This document shows, one piece after another, positions 43,780-52,456 of a stretch of 64,000 bases of DNA. The stretch's first letter is position 1, and every line of letters starts with the position of its first letter. Position numbers and translations under genes: made by a program. Origin of the DNA: JABDJX01 sp039942715. Lineage in GTDB: Bacteria; Pseudomonadota; Alphaproteobacteria; Rhodobacterales; Rhodobacteraceae. The notes beneath the pieces were generated by a model, which searched no databases, was not told where the DNA came from, and saw nothing but the letters and a program-made list of their open reading frames with translations. Location of the stretch: positions 496,001-560,000 of the forward strand of contig JBDVBY010000007.1 of assembly GCA_039942715.1 (NCBI GenBank), read 5' to 3'.

Positions 43780-45585
43780 TCAGACAATCGGGCTGGCCCC
43801 ATCAGAGGACAGGCCGCAATTGTTGCGGAACACGTCGAACAACTCGCGCCCCATCCCTTCGGAGTTGGCCGACAAATCAACCGAAACAGGCGCGCGGGTC
43901 GCAAAATCAGCTTCCAACACTTCCAAAACACCGCTTTCAGCATCAACGCGCAGCATGTCGCCGTCGCGCAGTTTGGCGATATCGCCACCGTTGGCCGCTT
44001 CAGGCGCCAGATGGATCGCCGCAGGCACTTTGCCCGAAGCCCCTGACATGCGCCCGTCCGTGACAAGCGCAACTTTCTGACCTCGCCCTTGCATGATCGA
44101 CAACGCAGGCGTCAGCCCGTGCAGTTCCGGCATGCCATTTGACCTGGGGCCTTGGAAGCGCACAACCACAACGCAGTCGTCGTTTAGTTCCCCGTTCTTA
44201 AACGCATCCTTCACGCCTTGCTGACTGTGAAAAATGCGGGCAGGGGCGGTGATCACGCGATGCTCAGGCGCAACCGCAGATATTTTCATCACTGCGCGCC
44301 CGATGTTGCCCTTAAGCTCGCGCAGGCCGCCGGTTGGTTGGAAAGGATCAGAAACTGGGCGTAAAATCTTGTCGTTCTCAGTTTTTGTGGGCCCCTCGCG
44401 ATAGTGAAACCCGCCACGAAGCAATTCTGGTTCGAATGTATAAAGGTTCAACCCGTCTCCAGCGACTGTGCGCACATCGTGGTGCAAAAGACCTGCGTCC
44501 AAAAGCTCGCCAATCATATACTGAAGCCCGCCAGCCGCATGGAAGTGATTCACATCCGCCAGACCATTTGGGTAAACCTTTGCCATCAGTGGAGTGGCTG
44601 CAGAAAGCTCGTTAAAGTCCTCAATGTCCAAGATGACTCCCGCCGCTCGCGCCATTGCAGGCAGGTGCAGCACAAGGTTTGTTGACCCGCCTGTAGCCAT
44701 CAGACCAACGATCCCATTTACAAAAGCCTTCTCCGACAAGACTTCAGCAACTGGAGTATACGTTGTTCCCAATGCAGTAATGCTTGCTGCTTGTTCGGTT
44801 GCCTGCTCGGTCAAAGCGTCGCGCAAAGGTGTGCCTGGGTTCACAAACGACGCCCCTGGCATGTGGAGTCCCATAAACTCCATCAGCATCTGGTTGGTGT
44901 TGGCCGTCCCATAAAACGTACACGTACCGGGCCCGTGGTAAGAGGCCATTTCGGCCTTCATCAGTTCCTCGCGCCCGATATTGCCCTTTGCAAACTCTTG
45001 CCGGACGGCCGATTTCTCGTCATTCGGCAATCCCGACACCATCGGCCCTGCAGGAACGAAGACGCCGGGAATATGCCCGAAAGTGGCAGCGGCAATGATC
45101 AGCCCCGGCACGATCTTGTCGCACACACCAAGGTAAATCGCGCTATCAAAGGTGTTATGGCTTAGTGCAACACCTGCCGCTAACGCAATGACATCACGCG
45201 AGAAAAGCGAAAGCTCCATCCCGGTCTGTCCCTGCGTGACCCCGTCACACATCGCAGGCACGCCGCCTGCAACCTGCGCGGTTGCCTCCACACGCCGCGC
45301 CGCTTCTTTGATCCGGTCTGGGTAATCCTTGAACGGCTGGTGCGCCGAAAGCATGTCGTTGTAAGCGGTGACGATCCCAATGTTTGGCGCACGCTCTGCC
45401 ACCAGCGCATTTTTGTCATCGCCCATTGCCGCATAGGCGTGGGCCTGATTGCCACATGTCAGATGCGCACGTGCGACTCCTGCATCCTGAGCGCGCGCGA
45501 TTTTATCCATATACGCGTCCCGTGCAGGTTTTGAGCGCTCGATCACACGCTCGGTCACGCGGGCGACGGTTTCATTCAAGGACAT
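43780..45585 (-). CDS. edd: 6-phosphogluconate dehydratase
   Basis: This is the dehydratase of the Entner-Doudoroff pathway, an Ilv/Edd family 4Fe-4S enzyme. The 601-residue protein has the cluster ligands in the AMCDGVTQGQ and LGVCDKIVPG regions, a late MGLMATGGSTNLV metal-binding segment and VALVTDGRMSGASGKVPAAIHLAPEA. GGAGAG precedes the ATG at 45585. The operon order is edd-eda, and the promoter region has a LacI-type palindrome at 45643-45654. Confidence 0.96.
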   Translation of the reverse strand: MSLNETVARVTERVIERSKPARDAYMDKIARAQDAGVARAHLTCGNQAHAYAAMGDDKNALVAERAPNIGIVTAYNDMLSAHQPFKDYPDRIKEAARRVEATAQVAGGVPAMCDGVTQGQTGMELSLFSRDVIALAAGVALSHNTFDSAIYLGVCDKIVPGLIIAAATFGHIPGVFVPAGPMVSGLPNDEKSAVRQEFAKGNIGREELMKAEMASYHGPGTCTFYGTANTNQMLMEFMGLHMPGASFVNPGTPLRDALTEQATEQAASITALGTTYTPVAEVLSEKAFVNGIVGLMATGGSTNLVLHLPAMARAAGVILDIEDFNELSAATPLMAKVYPNGLADVNHFHAAGGLQYMIGELLDAGLLHHDVRTVAGDGLNLYTFEPELLRGGFHYREGPTKTENDKILRPVSDPFQPTGGLRELKGNIGRAVMKISAVAPEHRVITAPARIFHSQQGVKDAFKNGELNDDCVVVVRFQGPRSNGMPELHGLTPALSIMQGRGQKVALVTDGRMSGASGKVPAAIHLAPEAANGGDIAKLRDGDMLRVDAESGVLEVLEADFATRAPVSVDLSANSEGMGRELFDVFRNNCGLSSDGASPIV

Positions 45586-45642
45586 CGGGCTCTCCTGTTG
45601 CGGCTTGGCAAAGTTGTATCACCTTATCTCGTAGCACCTTAA

Positions 45643-45654
45643 GTTAGCGCTAAC
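45643..45654. promoter_or_regulatory. LacI-type operator candidate upstream of edd
   Basis: The 12-base GTTAGCGCTAAC is a perfect palindrome with the central CG typical of LacI-family sites. It lies 58 bases upstream of the edd ATG, where a repressor would block transcription. No LacI-family gene is in the window, so the regulator is unknown. Confidence 0.6.
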
Positions 45655-45779
45655 AATGCCACAACAAAACGCAATCACACTGACATGAGTTCTGTGCATA
45701 ACGGCAATGCATTTTTTGGGGCTGCAAAGAATTTGGCAGGCTGACTACCTCTGGCTCAACACAAATTCAAAGGTGACTT

Positions 45780-45887
45780 ATGCAGACCAACAAAAACCTC
45801 TATGTCGATGCGTTTAAACTTGAACGCGACGCCCGCCGCTTGCGCGCAGACTGGATCGCGTCCCTGTTCTCGCCCCGCAAACGCTAA
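45780..45887 (+). CDS. 35-residue basic small protein
   Basis: The frame MQTNKNLYVDAFKLERDARR followed by LRADWIASLFSPRKR has a good ribosome site (AAAGGTG, six bases upstream). The Arg-rich helix (ERDARRLRADW) is like the short DUF1127-type or leader peptides common in Rhodobacteraceae, but the LRDIGL signature is missing. It begins 195 bases from the divergent edd start and 156 bases upstream of rlmI; the transcript may be shared with rlmI. Confidence 0.55.
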   Translation: MQTNKNLYVDAFKLERDARRLRADWIASLFSPRKR

Positions 45888-45911
45888 GGCTGAGCAGGAC
45901 TTACTAAAGAC

Positions 45912-46041
45912 AGCCAGCGTCAGGTCCGGACAACGGACAGACGCTGGTTGCGCATTTCACGAATGGCGACATTGGCCCTTGAAGGCCTTTGTCAGCCGCT
46001 CCCCCTCTTTCGGCCCCTGCGCGAAGCGGTTAAGGGGAGCG
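45912..46041 (+). promoter_or_regulatory. Structured leader of rlmI with a sequestered ribosome site
   Basis: A stem AGCCAGCGTC/GACGCTGGTT (45912-45949) with an inner TCCG/CGGA pair lies just after the small ORF. Downstream, CGCTCCCC (45997-46004) is a perfect complement of GGGGAGCG (46034-46041), the ribosome site and its flank immediately before the rlmI ATG at 46043. A second run CCCCT (46014-46018) competes for the same site. No known riboswitch family is recognised. Confidence 0.4.
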
Positions 46042-46042
46042 C

Positions 46043-47236
46043 ATGAACACAGATCGCCCCGTTATCCGCCTACTTCCCAAAACCGATCCGCGCCGTGTTA
46101 GGCGGGGGTTTCCTTGGGTTTACGCCAATGAGCTGGTCACCGACCGGCGCACAAAGGCGCTTGCTCCTGGCACCATTGCGCGCCTTGAAGATGGCGAACG
46201 CCGTGCTTTGGGCACGGTTGCGGTTAACCCAAACTCAAAAATTATCGCGCGCGTGCTGGATCATGACGCGGACGCCGAGATCAACGCCGATTGGTTGCGC
46301 ACTCGGGTTAAAGCGGCTTTGGTATTGCGCGAACAGCTTTATGATGCGCCGTTTTACCGTCTAATCCACGCCGAAGCTGATGGCATGCCCGGCGTTGTGG
46401 TTGATCGTTTTGGCGACGCGCTTGTGATCCAGCCGAACGCGGCATGGGCCGACGTGCTGTTTGACGATATTGCCAACACTCTAACAGAGCTCACCGGCGC
46501 AACCGCTGTTGTCAAAAACGCCTCCGGGCGGGCGCGTTCTTTGGAAGGGTTGGACGAGGGCGTCGATGTGGTGCGCGGCACCCTAGATGCGCCCGTGCCC
46601 GTGCCAATGAATGGCGCGAGCTACATGGCCGATCTGACCGGTGGGCAGAAAACTGGCCTGTTCTTTGATCAACGCCCAAACCATGCATTCGTTGCAAGAT
46701 TTTCCAAAGATGCCCGTGTCTTGGATGTGTTTTCTCATGTTGGTGGCTTTGCTCTGGCGAGCTTGGCAGCCGGGGCGAAAGAGGCGCTGGCGGTTGACGG
46801 ATCGCAAGCCGCTCTCGATCTGGCCGAAGCAGGTGCTGCACAATCTGGCGTCGCCGCCAAATTCAAAACCCTAAAAAGCGACGCTTTCGCGGCTCTGACT
46901 CAACTGGCCGAGGAGGGGGCTTCTTTTGAAGTCGTCGTCTGCGACCCGCCTGCGTTTGCCCCAAACAAGGGCGCGCTGGACGCGGGACTGCGCGCCTATG
47001 AAAAAGTTGCACGCCTGTCCGCACCGCTTGTTGCAAAAGGCGGCACGCTCACGCTTTGTTCGTGTAGCCACGCCGCGGATCTGACCCAGTTTCGAAGCGC
47101 GTGTTTGCGCGGTATCGGGCGTGCGGGCCGCCAAGCACAGCTTTTGCGCACCGGATATGCAGGCCCCGATCATCCGATGCACGCCTCATTGGCCGAAAGC
47201 GGGTATCTCAAAGCGCTGACGTTCCGTCTGACATGA
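46043..47236 (+). CDS. rlmI: RlmI-type 23S rRNA (cytosine-5-)-methyltransferase
   Basis: The 397-residue protein has an N-terminal PUA-like domain (about 8-75: RLLPKTDPRRVRRGFPWVYANE), a RlmI-type insert and a Rossmann SAM domain with VLDVFSHVGGFALASLAAGA and the substrate-site motif VCDPPAFAP. E. coli RlmI methylates C1962; the target here is inferred. It overlaps the PIN gene by four bases (ATGA), so the two are translated in tandem. The ribosome site GGGGAG is inside a stem (see leader entry). Confidence 0.87.
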   Translation: MNTDRPVIRLLPKTDPRRVRRGFPWVYANELVTDRRTKALAPGTIARLEDGERRALGTVAVNPNSKIIARVLDHDADAEINADWLRTRVKAALVLREQLYDAPFYRLIHAEADGMPGVVVDRFGDALVIQPNAAWADVLFDDIANTLTELTGATAVVKNASGRARSLEGLDEGVDVVRGTLDAPVPVPMNGASYMADLTGGQKTGLFFDQRPNHAFVARFSKDARVLDVFSHVGGFALASLAAGAKEALAVDGSQAALDLAEAGAAQSGVAAKFKTLKSDAFAALTQLAEEGASFEVVVCDPPAFAPNKGALDAGLRAYEKVARLSAPLVAKGGTLTLCSCSHAADLTQFRSACLRGIGRAGRQAQLLRTGYAGPDHPMHASLAESGYLKALTFRLT

Positions 47237-47778
47237 AAGTGCTGATCGACGCCTGCGTGCTCTTTCCAACGTTGCTGCGCGATCTGGTTCTTACGCACGC
47301 TGCCACGGGTGCGTTTGAGCCGCTCTGGTCTGCGCGGATTTTGGAAGAATGGCGTCGCGCCGCTGCGCGTAAAAGCCAAACCGATGGCGAAATCGCTTCT
47401 GTTGAAATCGCCGCGATCACAGCGCGCTTTCCAAACGCTTGCGTACCACCAAACGCACAAACCGAAAGCCGTCTGTCGCTGCCTGATCCTGATGATGTTC
47501 ACGTGCTGGCTGCCGCCATTACCGCTGGAGCTGATGAGCTTTTGACTTTTAACATTAAAGACTTTCCAACACGTACGCTCAGCGGTGAAGGTATCCTGCG
47601 CCGTGATCCTGATGGATTTCTGCTTGAGGCCTATCACGCTAACCCAAGTGCGATGTCAGCCAATGTGGACGCAGTCCTGACGCGCGCAAAGGCGCATGGG
47701 ATCGATGTGTCGAACACACGCGCCATCCTCAAGCGTGCCCGCGTGCCGCGCCTTGCCAAAGCACTTTCTCAGGTCTGA
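47233..47778 (+). CDS. PIN-domain nuclease-like protein
   Basis: The 181-residue protein has the PIN fold signature: Asp 6 (VLIDACVLFP), a central Glu in ARILEEWRRA, and the later DPDDVHVLAAAI and LLTFNIKDFP, giving the acidic metal-binding residues of a PIN RNase. The ATG overlaps the rlmI stop (ATGA), so it is co-expressed with an rRNA methyltransferase. No antitoxin-like partner is nearby, so a VapC-type toxin role is not supported; an RNA-processing role is more likely. It is convergent with the M48 gene, sharing ten bases. Confidence 0.85.
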   Translation: MKVLIDACVLFPTLLRDLVLTHAATGAFEPLWSARILEEWRRAAARKSQTDGEIASVEIAAITARFPNACVPPNAQTESRLSLPDPDDVHVLAAAITAGADELLTFNIKDFPTRTLSGEGILRRDPDGFLLEAYHANPSAMSANVDAVLTRAKAHGIDVSNTRAILKRARVPRLAKALSQV

Positions 47779-48464
47779 GCGACACCGCTCCACTTGGCCT
47801 CGAGCGTTTCAATCGCCGCAATCCGCTCGTGAGTCTTGGGATGGCTCAAAATCCACGCAGGAACCGCCGCCCCATGGGCCCCGGTCAACGTCTCAAGCTT
47901 TTTGAACAGCGATTTTTGCGGTCCCGTCCCAATGCCCGACTTCACCAACAACGCTGACGCATAAGCATCCGCCTCATACTCATCCGAGCGTGAAAGACGC
48001 GCCGCGAGCAAGGTCACAAGAAAGTTCGCAATCATCGGGCCAACAAACGGCACAAATCGCCCGATTATCATCATCAAAGCGGTACGCAGCGCGTTTTGCC
48101 CGGAAAAATCAATCATCCGACGACGCGAATGCCCAAGGGCCACGTGCCCCAACTCATGCGCGATGACCGAGGCCATTTCCTCGCCTGTCACCTCGCCTTG
48201 ACGGTACTTTTGGTAAAACCCACGGGTCAGAAATATCCGCCCATCTGGAGCCGCCAACCCATTTACTGGCTCAATCTCATAAATATGCACGCGAATACGC
48301 GGCAACTCCAAAGCCGCCGCCATCTGATCGGTCAATCGCTTCAGATCCGCATCTGCAAGCTCGGACGATTTCGCATCCAACTCGCGTGCAGTGCGCCAGG
48401 CCGAAAACTTGTACATCGCCAGCGCATAGAGAATGGTCAAAAGGATGGGTGTAAACTTGATCAT
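47769..48464 (-). CDS. M48-family zinc metallopeptidase, membrane-anchored
   Basis: The 231-residue protein has an N-terminal membrane segment (about 1-20), a middle hydrophobic span (about 125-150) and the HELGH zinc motif (103-107) with the third Glu ligand in SDEYEADAYAS. It resembles BepA/HtpX-like quality-control proteases of the envelope. Its 3' end overlaps that of the PIN gene by ten bases. Upstream lies repeat copy 5 and then serS. Confidence 0.87.
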   Translation of the reverse strand: MIKFTPILLTILYALAMYKFSAWRTARELDAKSSELADADLKRLTDQMAAALELPRIRVHIYEIEPVNGLAAPDGRIFLTRGFYQKYRQGEVTGEEMASVIAHELGHVALGHSRRRMIDFSGQNALRTALMMIIGRFVPFVGPMIANFLVTLLAARLSRSDEYEADAYASALLVKSGIGTGPQKSLFKKLETLTGAHGAAVPAWILSHPKTHERIAAIETLEAKWSGVAQT

Positions 48465-48510
48465 ACCCTAAATATGGGGCGAAACGCCTGTAAACCAACC
48501 CTGTCAATTA

Positions 48511-48584
48511 TTGGCTCACAAATATTCCGGGGGTCTGGGGGCAGCGCCCCCAGTGGAGCGACGGGCAACGCCCTTCGCAATCCC
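48511..48584 (-). repeat. Roseobacter-type hairpin repeat, copy 5 (extended)
   Basis: On the minus strand the core reads CTGGGGGCGCTGCCCCCAG, then ACCCCCGGAATATTT and a GTGAGCC tail. On the plus strand it is followed by a second stem, GCGACGGGCAACGCCC, and CGCAATCCC, matching the extension of copy 2. It fills the gap between serS and the M48 gene. Confidence 0.7.
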
Positions 48585-49874
48585 TCAGACCAATTCCCCA
48601 TCCGGTGAAATCTGGCTCTTCCCGCCCAGCCAGGGTCCAAGACCTTGAGGCAGAACAACTCCGCCACTCGCCGTCTGACCGTTCTCAAGCACTGCAATCA
48701 GGGCCCGCCCAACTGCCAGACCAGATCCATTCAAAGTATGCACAAACTGCGGTTTGCCATTCTCATCGCGGAACCGCGCGTTCATCCGGCGCGCCTGAAA
48801 GTCCCCGCAAGTCGATACAGACGAAATCTCGCGATAGGCATCCTGTCCGGGCAACCAAACCTCGATATCAAAAGTGCGGCGCGCGCCAAATCCAAGATCG
48901 CCGGTGCACAAAGATACAACGCGATAGGGCAAATCAAGACGCTGCAATATCCCTTCCGCGCAGCCCAACATGCGCTTTTGTTCATCCTCAGACTTTTCCG
49001 GATGCACAACCGAGACCATCTCGACTTTCTCGAATTGGTGCTGGCGCAACATGCCGGATGTATCCCGCCCGGCACTCCCGGCCTCAGAGCGGAAACAAAG
49101 CGAATGCGCACAATAGCGTCGCGGCAGATAACCCGCGTCGATTATTTCGCCTGAAACAATGTTGGTGAGGCTGACTTCCGATGTGGGGATCAACCACATG
49201 CCTTCGCGGGTCTGATAGCTGTCTTCGGCGAACTTCGGCAGTTGGTTGGTGCCATACATCGCCTCATCCCGCACAAGCACGGGCGTGTTCACCTCGATCA
49301 GATCATTCTCGGTTGTGTGCACATCCAGCATCATTTGAGCCAGCGCACGATGAACACGTGCCACGGCCCCAGACATCAAAACAAAGCGGCTACCAGAAAG
49401 TTTCGCGGCCGTTTCAAAATCCATCCCCGGCGCGATGCCTTCAATTTCGAAATGCTCTTTGGGGGTAAACTCAAACGTCTTCGGCGTGCCCCAACGGTGG
49501 GTTTCAACGTTGTCTTCTTCATCTGCACCAACAACCACGTCGTCATAAGGAAGGTTGGGCAACCCCATTAACATATCCCGCAACCGCTCGTCCTCGACCT
49601 TTGAGGCGTCCTCAAGCTGCGCAATCTCTTCCTTTTTCGCCCCGACCAAAGCACGCAGACGCTCAAATTCAGCGTCATCGCCGCGCGCCTTCGCCGCGCC
49701 GACTTCTTTGGAAGCCGCATTGCGCTCGGCCAGCGCATCCTCGGCGGCTTTGATCTTGGCGCGGCGCGCCTCATCAATGGCAAGCACCTCTGACGACACG
49801 CCCGAAAGTCCGCGCTTTGCCATTGCGGCGTCAAAAGCTTCGGGGTTTTCGCGAATTGCGCGGATGTCGTGCAT
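48585..49874 (-). CDS. serS: Seryl-tRNA synthetase
   Basis: The 429-residue class II synthetase has an N-terminal coiled-coil arm (about 25-100), motif 2 (about 255-280: [15 protein letters not shown]) and motif 3 (about 380-395: [16 protein letters not shown]). The length is normal. AAGGA precedes the ATG at 49874. The 3' end is followed by repeat copy 5. Confidence 0.96.
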   Translation of the reverse strand: MHDIRAIRENPEAFDAAMAKRGLSGVSSEVLAIDEARRAKIKAAEDALAERNAASKEVGAAKARGDDAEFERLRALVGAKKEEIAQLEDASKVEDERLRDMLMGLPNLPYDDVVVGADEEDNVETHRWGTPKTFEFTPKEHFEIEGIAPGMDFETAAKLSGSRFVLMSGAVARVHRALAQMMLDVHTTENDLIEVNTPVLVRDEAMYGTNQLPKFAEDSYQTREGMWLIPTSEVSLTNIVSGEIIDAGYLPRRYCAHSLCFRSEAGSAGRDTSGMLRQHQFEKVEMVSVVHPEKSEDEQKRMLGCAEGILQRLDLPYRVVSLCTGDLGFGARRTFDIEVWLPGQDAYREISSVSTCGDFQARRMNARFRDENGKPQFVHTLNGSGLAVGRALIAVLENGQTASGGVVLPQGLGPWLGGKSQISPDGELV

Positions 49875-50450
49875 GGGTCTGGTCCTTTTTAATCAAGCAC
49901 AGTCAAGTCCCGCTCATATGCCTTAGCTTGGCGCGAATGAGAAGCCTTGGAAATGGAAGGGCGCATCGCCGTGTGCTTAAAGGGGGTTATGCTTAGAAGC
50001 ACAATTGCATGATTGCGCACCTCAAGGCGATCCACAGCCGCAAGCGAGAAGGCCTTGGTCGGGCGTGTGTCAAAGATCAAACCAACCAAAGCAGTCATCA
50101 GGCGCGCGATAATTTTGGGTGCGCGTGCAAACGGCCGGTTTTATTTTAGAAAATCAATCGTCTCAGCCGCCTGTACTTGTGCCACTTGCGGAACATCTCC
50201 GGGGGCCGCATCGGCGGTATGCGCAAGGTGTTTAGAAGCGAAATAGCGTGTGCGTGCGCCCAACGGTTGTCTTCCTTTGATACTGGCTTAAACGCGGTTT
50301 TTTAAACTTGCTTCTAGCCGGGAACGGGAACTTCTAATTTAGCCCGTAAAGACCGTTCAGGCTTGCTTGCCAAGCTAATCGCCCACAGATAGGTTGCGCG
50401 CAAATAATAAGACACCATGTCTATAATCCACCAACAAGGGTAAACCACCG
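49875..50450. other. 576-base gap between serS and yajC
   Basis: No solid gene is seen. A minus-strand ATG frame at 49889-50098 (69 residues, plausible codon usage but no ribosome site) and a TTG frame at 50141-50263 (listed separately) could be small genes or remnants. The right part holds the yajC promoter; a TATAAT lies at 50422-50427, 24 bases before the yajC ATG. Confidence 0.5.
50141..50263 (-). CDS. Possible 40-residue small protein (TTG start)
   Basis: A TTG-initiated minus-strand frame with AAGGAAG seven bases upstream reads MGARTRYFASKHLAHTADAA and ends AAETIDFLK. The ribosome site is good for a frame of this length, but the start is non-ATG and I do not recognise the sequence. The TAA is followed closely by the second minus-strand frame that ends near serS. 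Confidence 0.25.
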   Translation of the reverse strand: MGARTRYFASKHLAHTADAAPGDVPQVAQVQAAETIDFLK

Positions 50451-50774
50451 ATGTTCGTCACCCCTGCTTTTGCACAAGCCGCTGCGGGCCAGCCGCCCTC
50501 GCTCGTCTCGCAACTTCCGTTTTTCATCGCCATTTTCGCGATCTTTTACTTTTTGCTCATTCGTCCGCAGCAAAAGAAAGCCAAAGAACACGCCGCGATG
50601 ATTGCTGCGATCCGCAAAGGCGACAGAATTGTCACCGCAGGCGGTTTGGTTGGCAAAGTGACCAAAGTGCGCGACGACAATGAGTTGGAAGTTGAAATTG
50701 CCACTGGCGTGACCGTGCGTGTAGTGCAGGCAACTGTTCAGATTGTGCGCTCTAAGACTGAACCAGCCAACTAA
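50451..50774 (+). CDS. yajC: Sec translocase accessory protein YajC
   Basis: YajC (107 residues) forms a complex with SecD and SecF that helps the SecYEG channel. It has one membrane span (about 20-40, LPFFIAIFAIFYFLLIRPQQKK) and a small soluble domain (IRKGDRIVTAGGLVGKV). The secD start is 14 bases downstream. Confidence 0.95.
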   Translation: MFVTPAFAQAAAGQPPSLVSQLPFFIAIFAIFYFLLIRPQQKKAKEHAAMIAAIRKGDRIVTAGGLVGKVTKVRDDNELEVEIATGVTVRVVQATVQIVRSKTEPAN

Positions 50775-50787
50775 GGGCTTTCATTAC

Positions 50788-52452
50788 ATGCTTCAAATTC
50801 CACTCTGGAAGCGCATTGCTATTCTGGCGGTCTGCGCGATGGGAATCCTGTTCTCGTTTCCCAACGGGTTTTACGGCGCGGTCGAAACGCACAACGACGC
50901 TGCGGCCGAGATCGAGCAGTTTGGCGTAACGCCTGAACGCGAAACGGCATTGGCAGCGTGGCCCGGTTGGTTGCCCAGCAGTCTTGTAAACCTAGGACTT
51001 GATTTGCGCGGTGGGGCTGAATTGCTCGCCGAGGTTCATCTTGAAGACGTCTATGCCAGCCGCATGGATGGATACTGGGTAGGTGTGCGGGACGCTCTCG
51101 TCGAACTGCGCTCTCAAGTGGGCTTTGTCGAACGCCTTGATACGGCGCCTGACGGCACACTTCAGGTGCGCATTCAAAACGTTGAAGCGATGCCAGCCGC
51201 GTTGGCTGCTGTGGAAGAGCTTGCACAGCCCGTGGCAAGCCTGACGGGCGTTGGGGCGACGGACATTGATGTTACCAGCCAAGGCAATACGATCATTGTG
51301 CAGCTTTCGCCCGATGAAAAGCTCGCCACTGATAATCGCACGATCCAGCAATCGCTTGAGATCATCCGCCGCCGCGTCGATGCCGTGGGCACGCGCGAGC
51401 CGACCATCCAGCGCCAGGGCGAGGATCGCATTCTTATTCAGGTGCCCGGCTTTGGCTCTGCCAGCGAGTTGAAAGACCTGATCGGCACGACTGCGCGTCT
51501 CACGTTTCACCCGGTGATCAGCACTTCGGTCGCCGCCAACCACGTGCCCGGTCCCGGTGAAGAGGTCGTTCAGGATTTGGATATCGAAAGCCAATATTAC
51601 CTGATCGACAGCCTTGCCGTGCTTTCAGGCGAAGACCTGACAGATGCCCAACCCAGCTTTGATCAAAACGGTCAGCCTTCGGTCAGCTTCCGATTCAATC
51701 CTGCAGGCGCGCGCATTTTTGGCCAATTTACTTCCGAAAATGTCGGCGCACTTTTTGCGACTGTTTTGGACGACAAAGTAGTCACCGCGCCGCAAATCCG
51801 CGAGCCGATCACAGGTGGCTCGGGGCAGATCACCGGGAATTTCAGCGTGGAAAGCTCGACCCAATTGTCGATCCTGCTGCGCGCGGGTGCATTGCCGGCC
51901 GAGCTGACGTTCCTTACAGAAAACACGATTAGCCCAACATTGGGCCAAGCGAGTATCGACGCGGGCTCTCTTGCCTGTCTCGTCGCCTTTGCCGCCGTGC
52001 TTTTGTTCATGGGGCTATCTTATGGACTGTTTGGGATCTTCGCCAATATCGCACTTCTGCTGAACGTTGGCTTGCTGTTTGGCGTGCTCTCGATCCTAGG
52101 AGCCACGCTGACCTTGCCGGGTATCGCGGGTATCGTGCTGACCATCGGTATGGCGGTGGACGCCAATGTACTGGTGTTTGAACGCATCCGCGAAGAACTC
52201 AAAACCGCCAAAGGCCCAAGCCGCGCGATCGAGCTTGGCTATGAACGCGCACTCTCGGCCATCATCGACGCCAACATTACTACAGGCATCGTCGCGACGA
52301 TCCTGTTCACGCTTGGGTCTGGCCCGGTCAAAGGCTTTGCCGTGACCTTGGGTGTGGGCATCGCGACATCGGTGTTTACGGCGATTTTCGTCACACGGTT
52401 GTTCATCGTGATGTGGTTTGAACGCAAACGTCCCAAGACGATTGAGGTATAA
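50788..52452 (+). CDS. secD: Protein translocase subunit SecD
   Basis: SecD uses proton motive force to pull preproteins across the membrane. The 554-residue protein has an N-terminal span (about 5-25), a large periplasmic P1 part with GLDLRGGAELL and RIxxxGTREPTIQRQGEDRILIQVPG, and a C-terminal set of five spans including TLPGIAGIVLTIGMAVDANVLVFERIREEL, with the conserved Asp. The ATG at 50788 is preferred over an in-frame start at 50743, which lies inside yajC. secF follows four bases after the stop. Confidence 0.95.
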   Translation: MLQIPLWKRIAILAVCAMGILFSFPNGFYGAVETHNDAAAEIEQFGVTPERETALAAWPGWLPSSLVNLGLDLRGGAELLAEVHLEDVYASRMDGYWVGVRDALVELRSQVGFVERLDTAPDGTLQVRIQNVEAMPAALAAVEELAQPVASLTGVGATDIDVTSQGNTIIVQLSPDEKLATDNRTIQQSLEIIRRRVDAVGTREPTIQRQGEDRILIQVPGFGSASELKDLIGTTARLTFHPVISTSVAANHVPGPGEEVVQDLDIESQYYLIDSLAVLSGEDLTDAQPSFDQNGQPSVSFRFNPAGARIFGQFTSENVGALFATVLDDKVVTAPQIREPITGGSGQITGNFSVESSTQLSILLRAGALPAELTFLTENTISPTLGQASIDAGSLACLVAFAAVLLFMGLSYGLFGIFANIALLLNVGLLFGVLSILGATLTLPGIAGIVLTIGMAVDANVLVFERIREELKTAKGPSRAIELGYERALSAIIDANITTGIVATILFTLGSGPVKGFAVTLGVGIATSVFTAIFVTRLFIVMWFERKRPKTIEV

Positions 52453-52456
52453 GATC

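Noticed and set aside
47233..47778. PIN protein as a VapC toxin
   Set aside because: No small antitoxin gene adjoins; it is coupled to rlmI.
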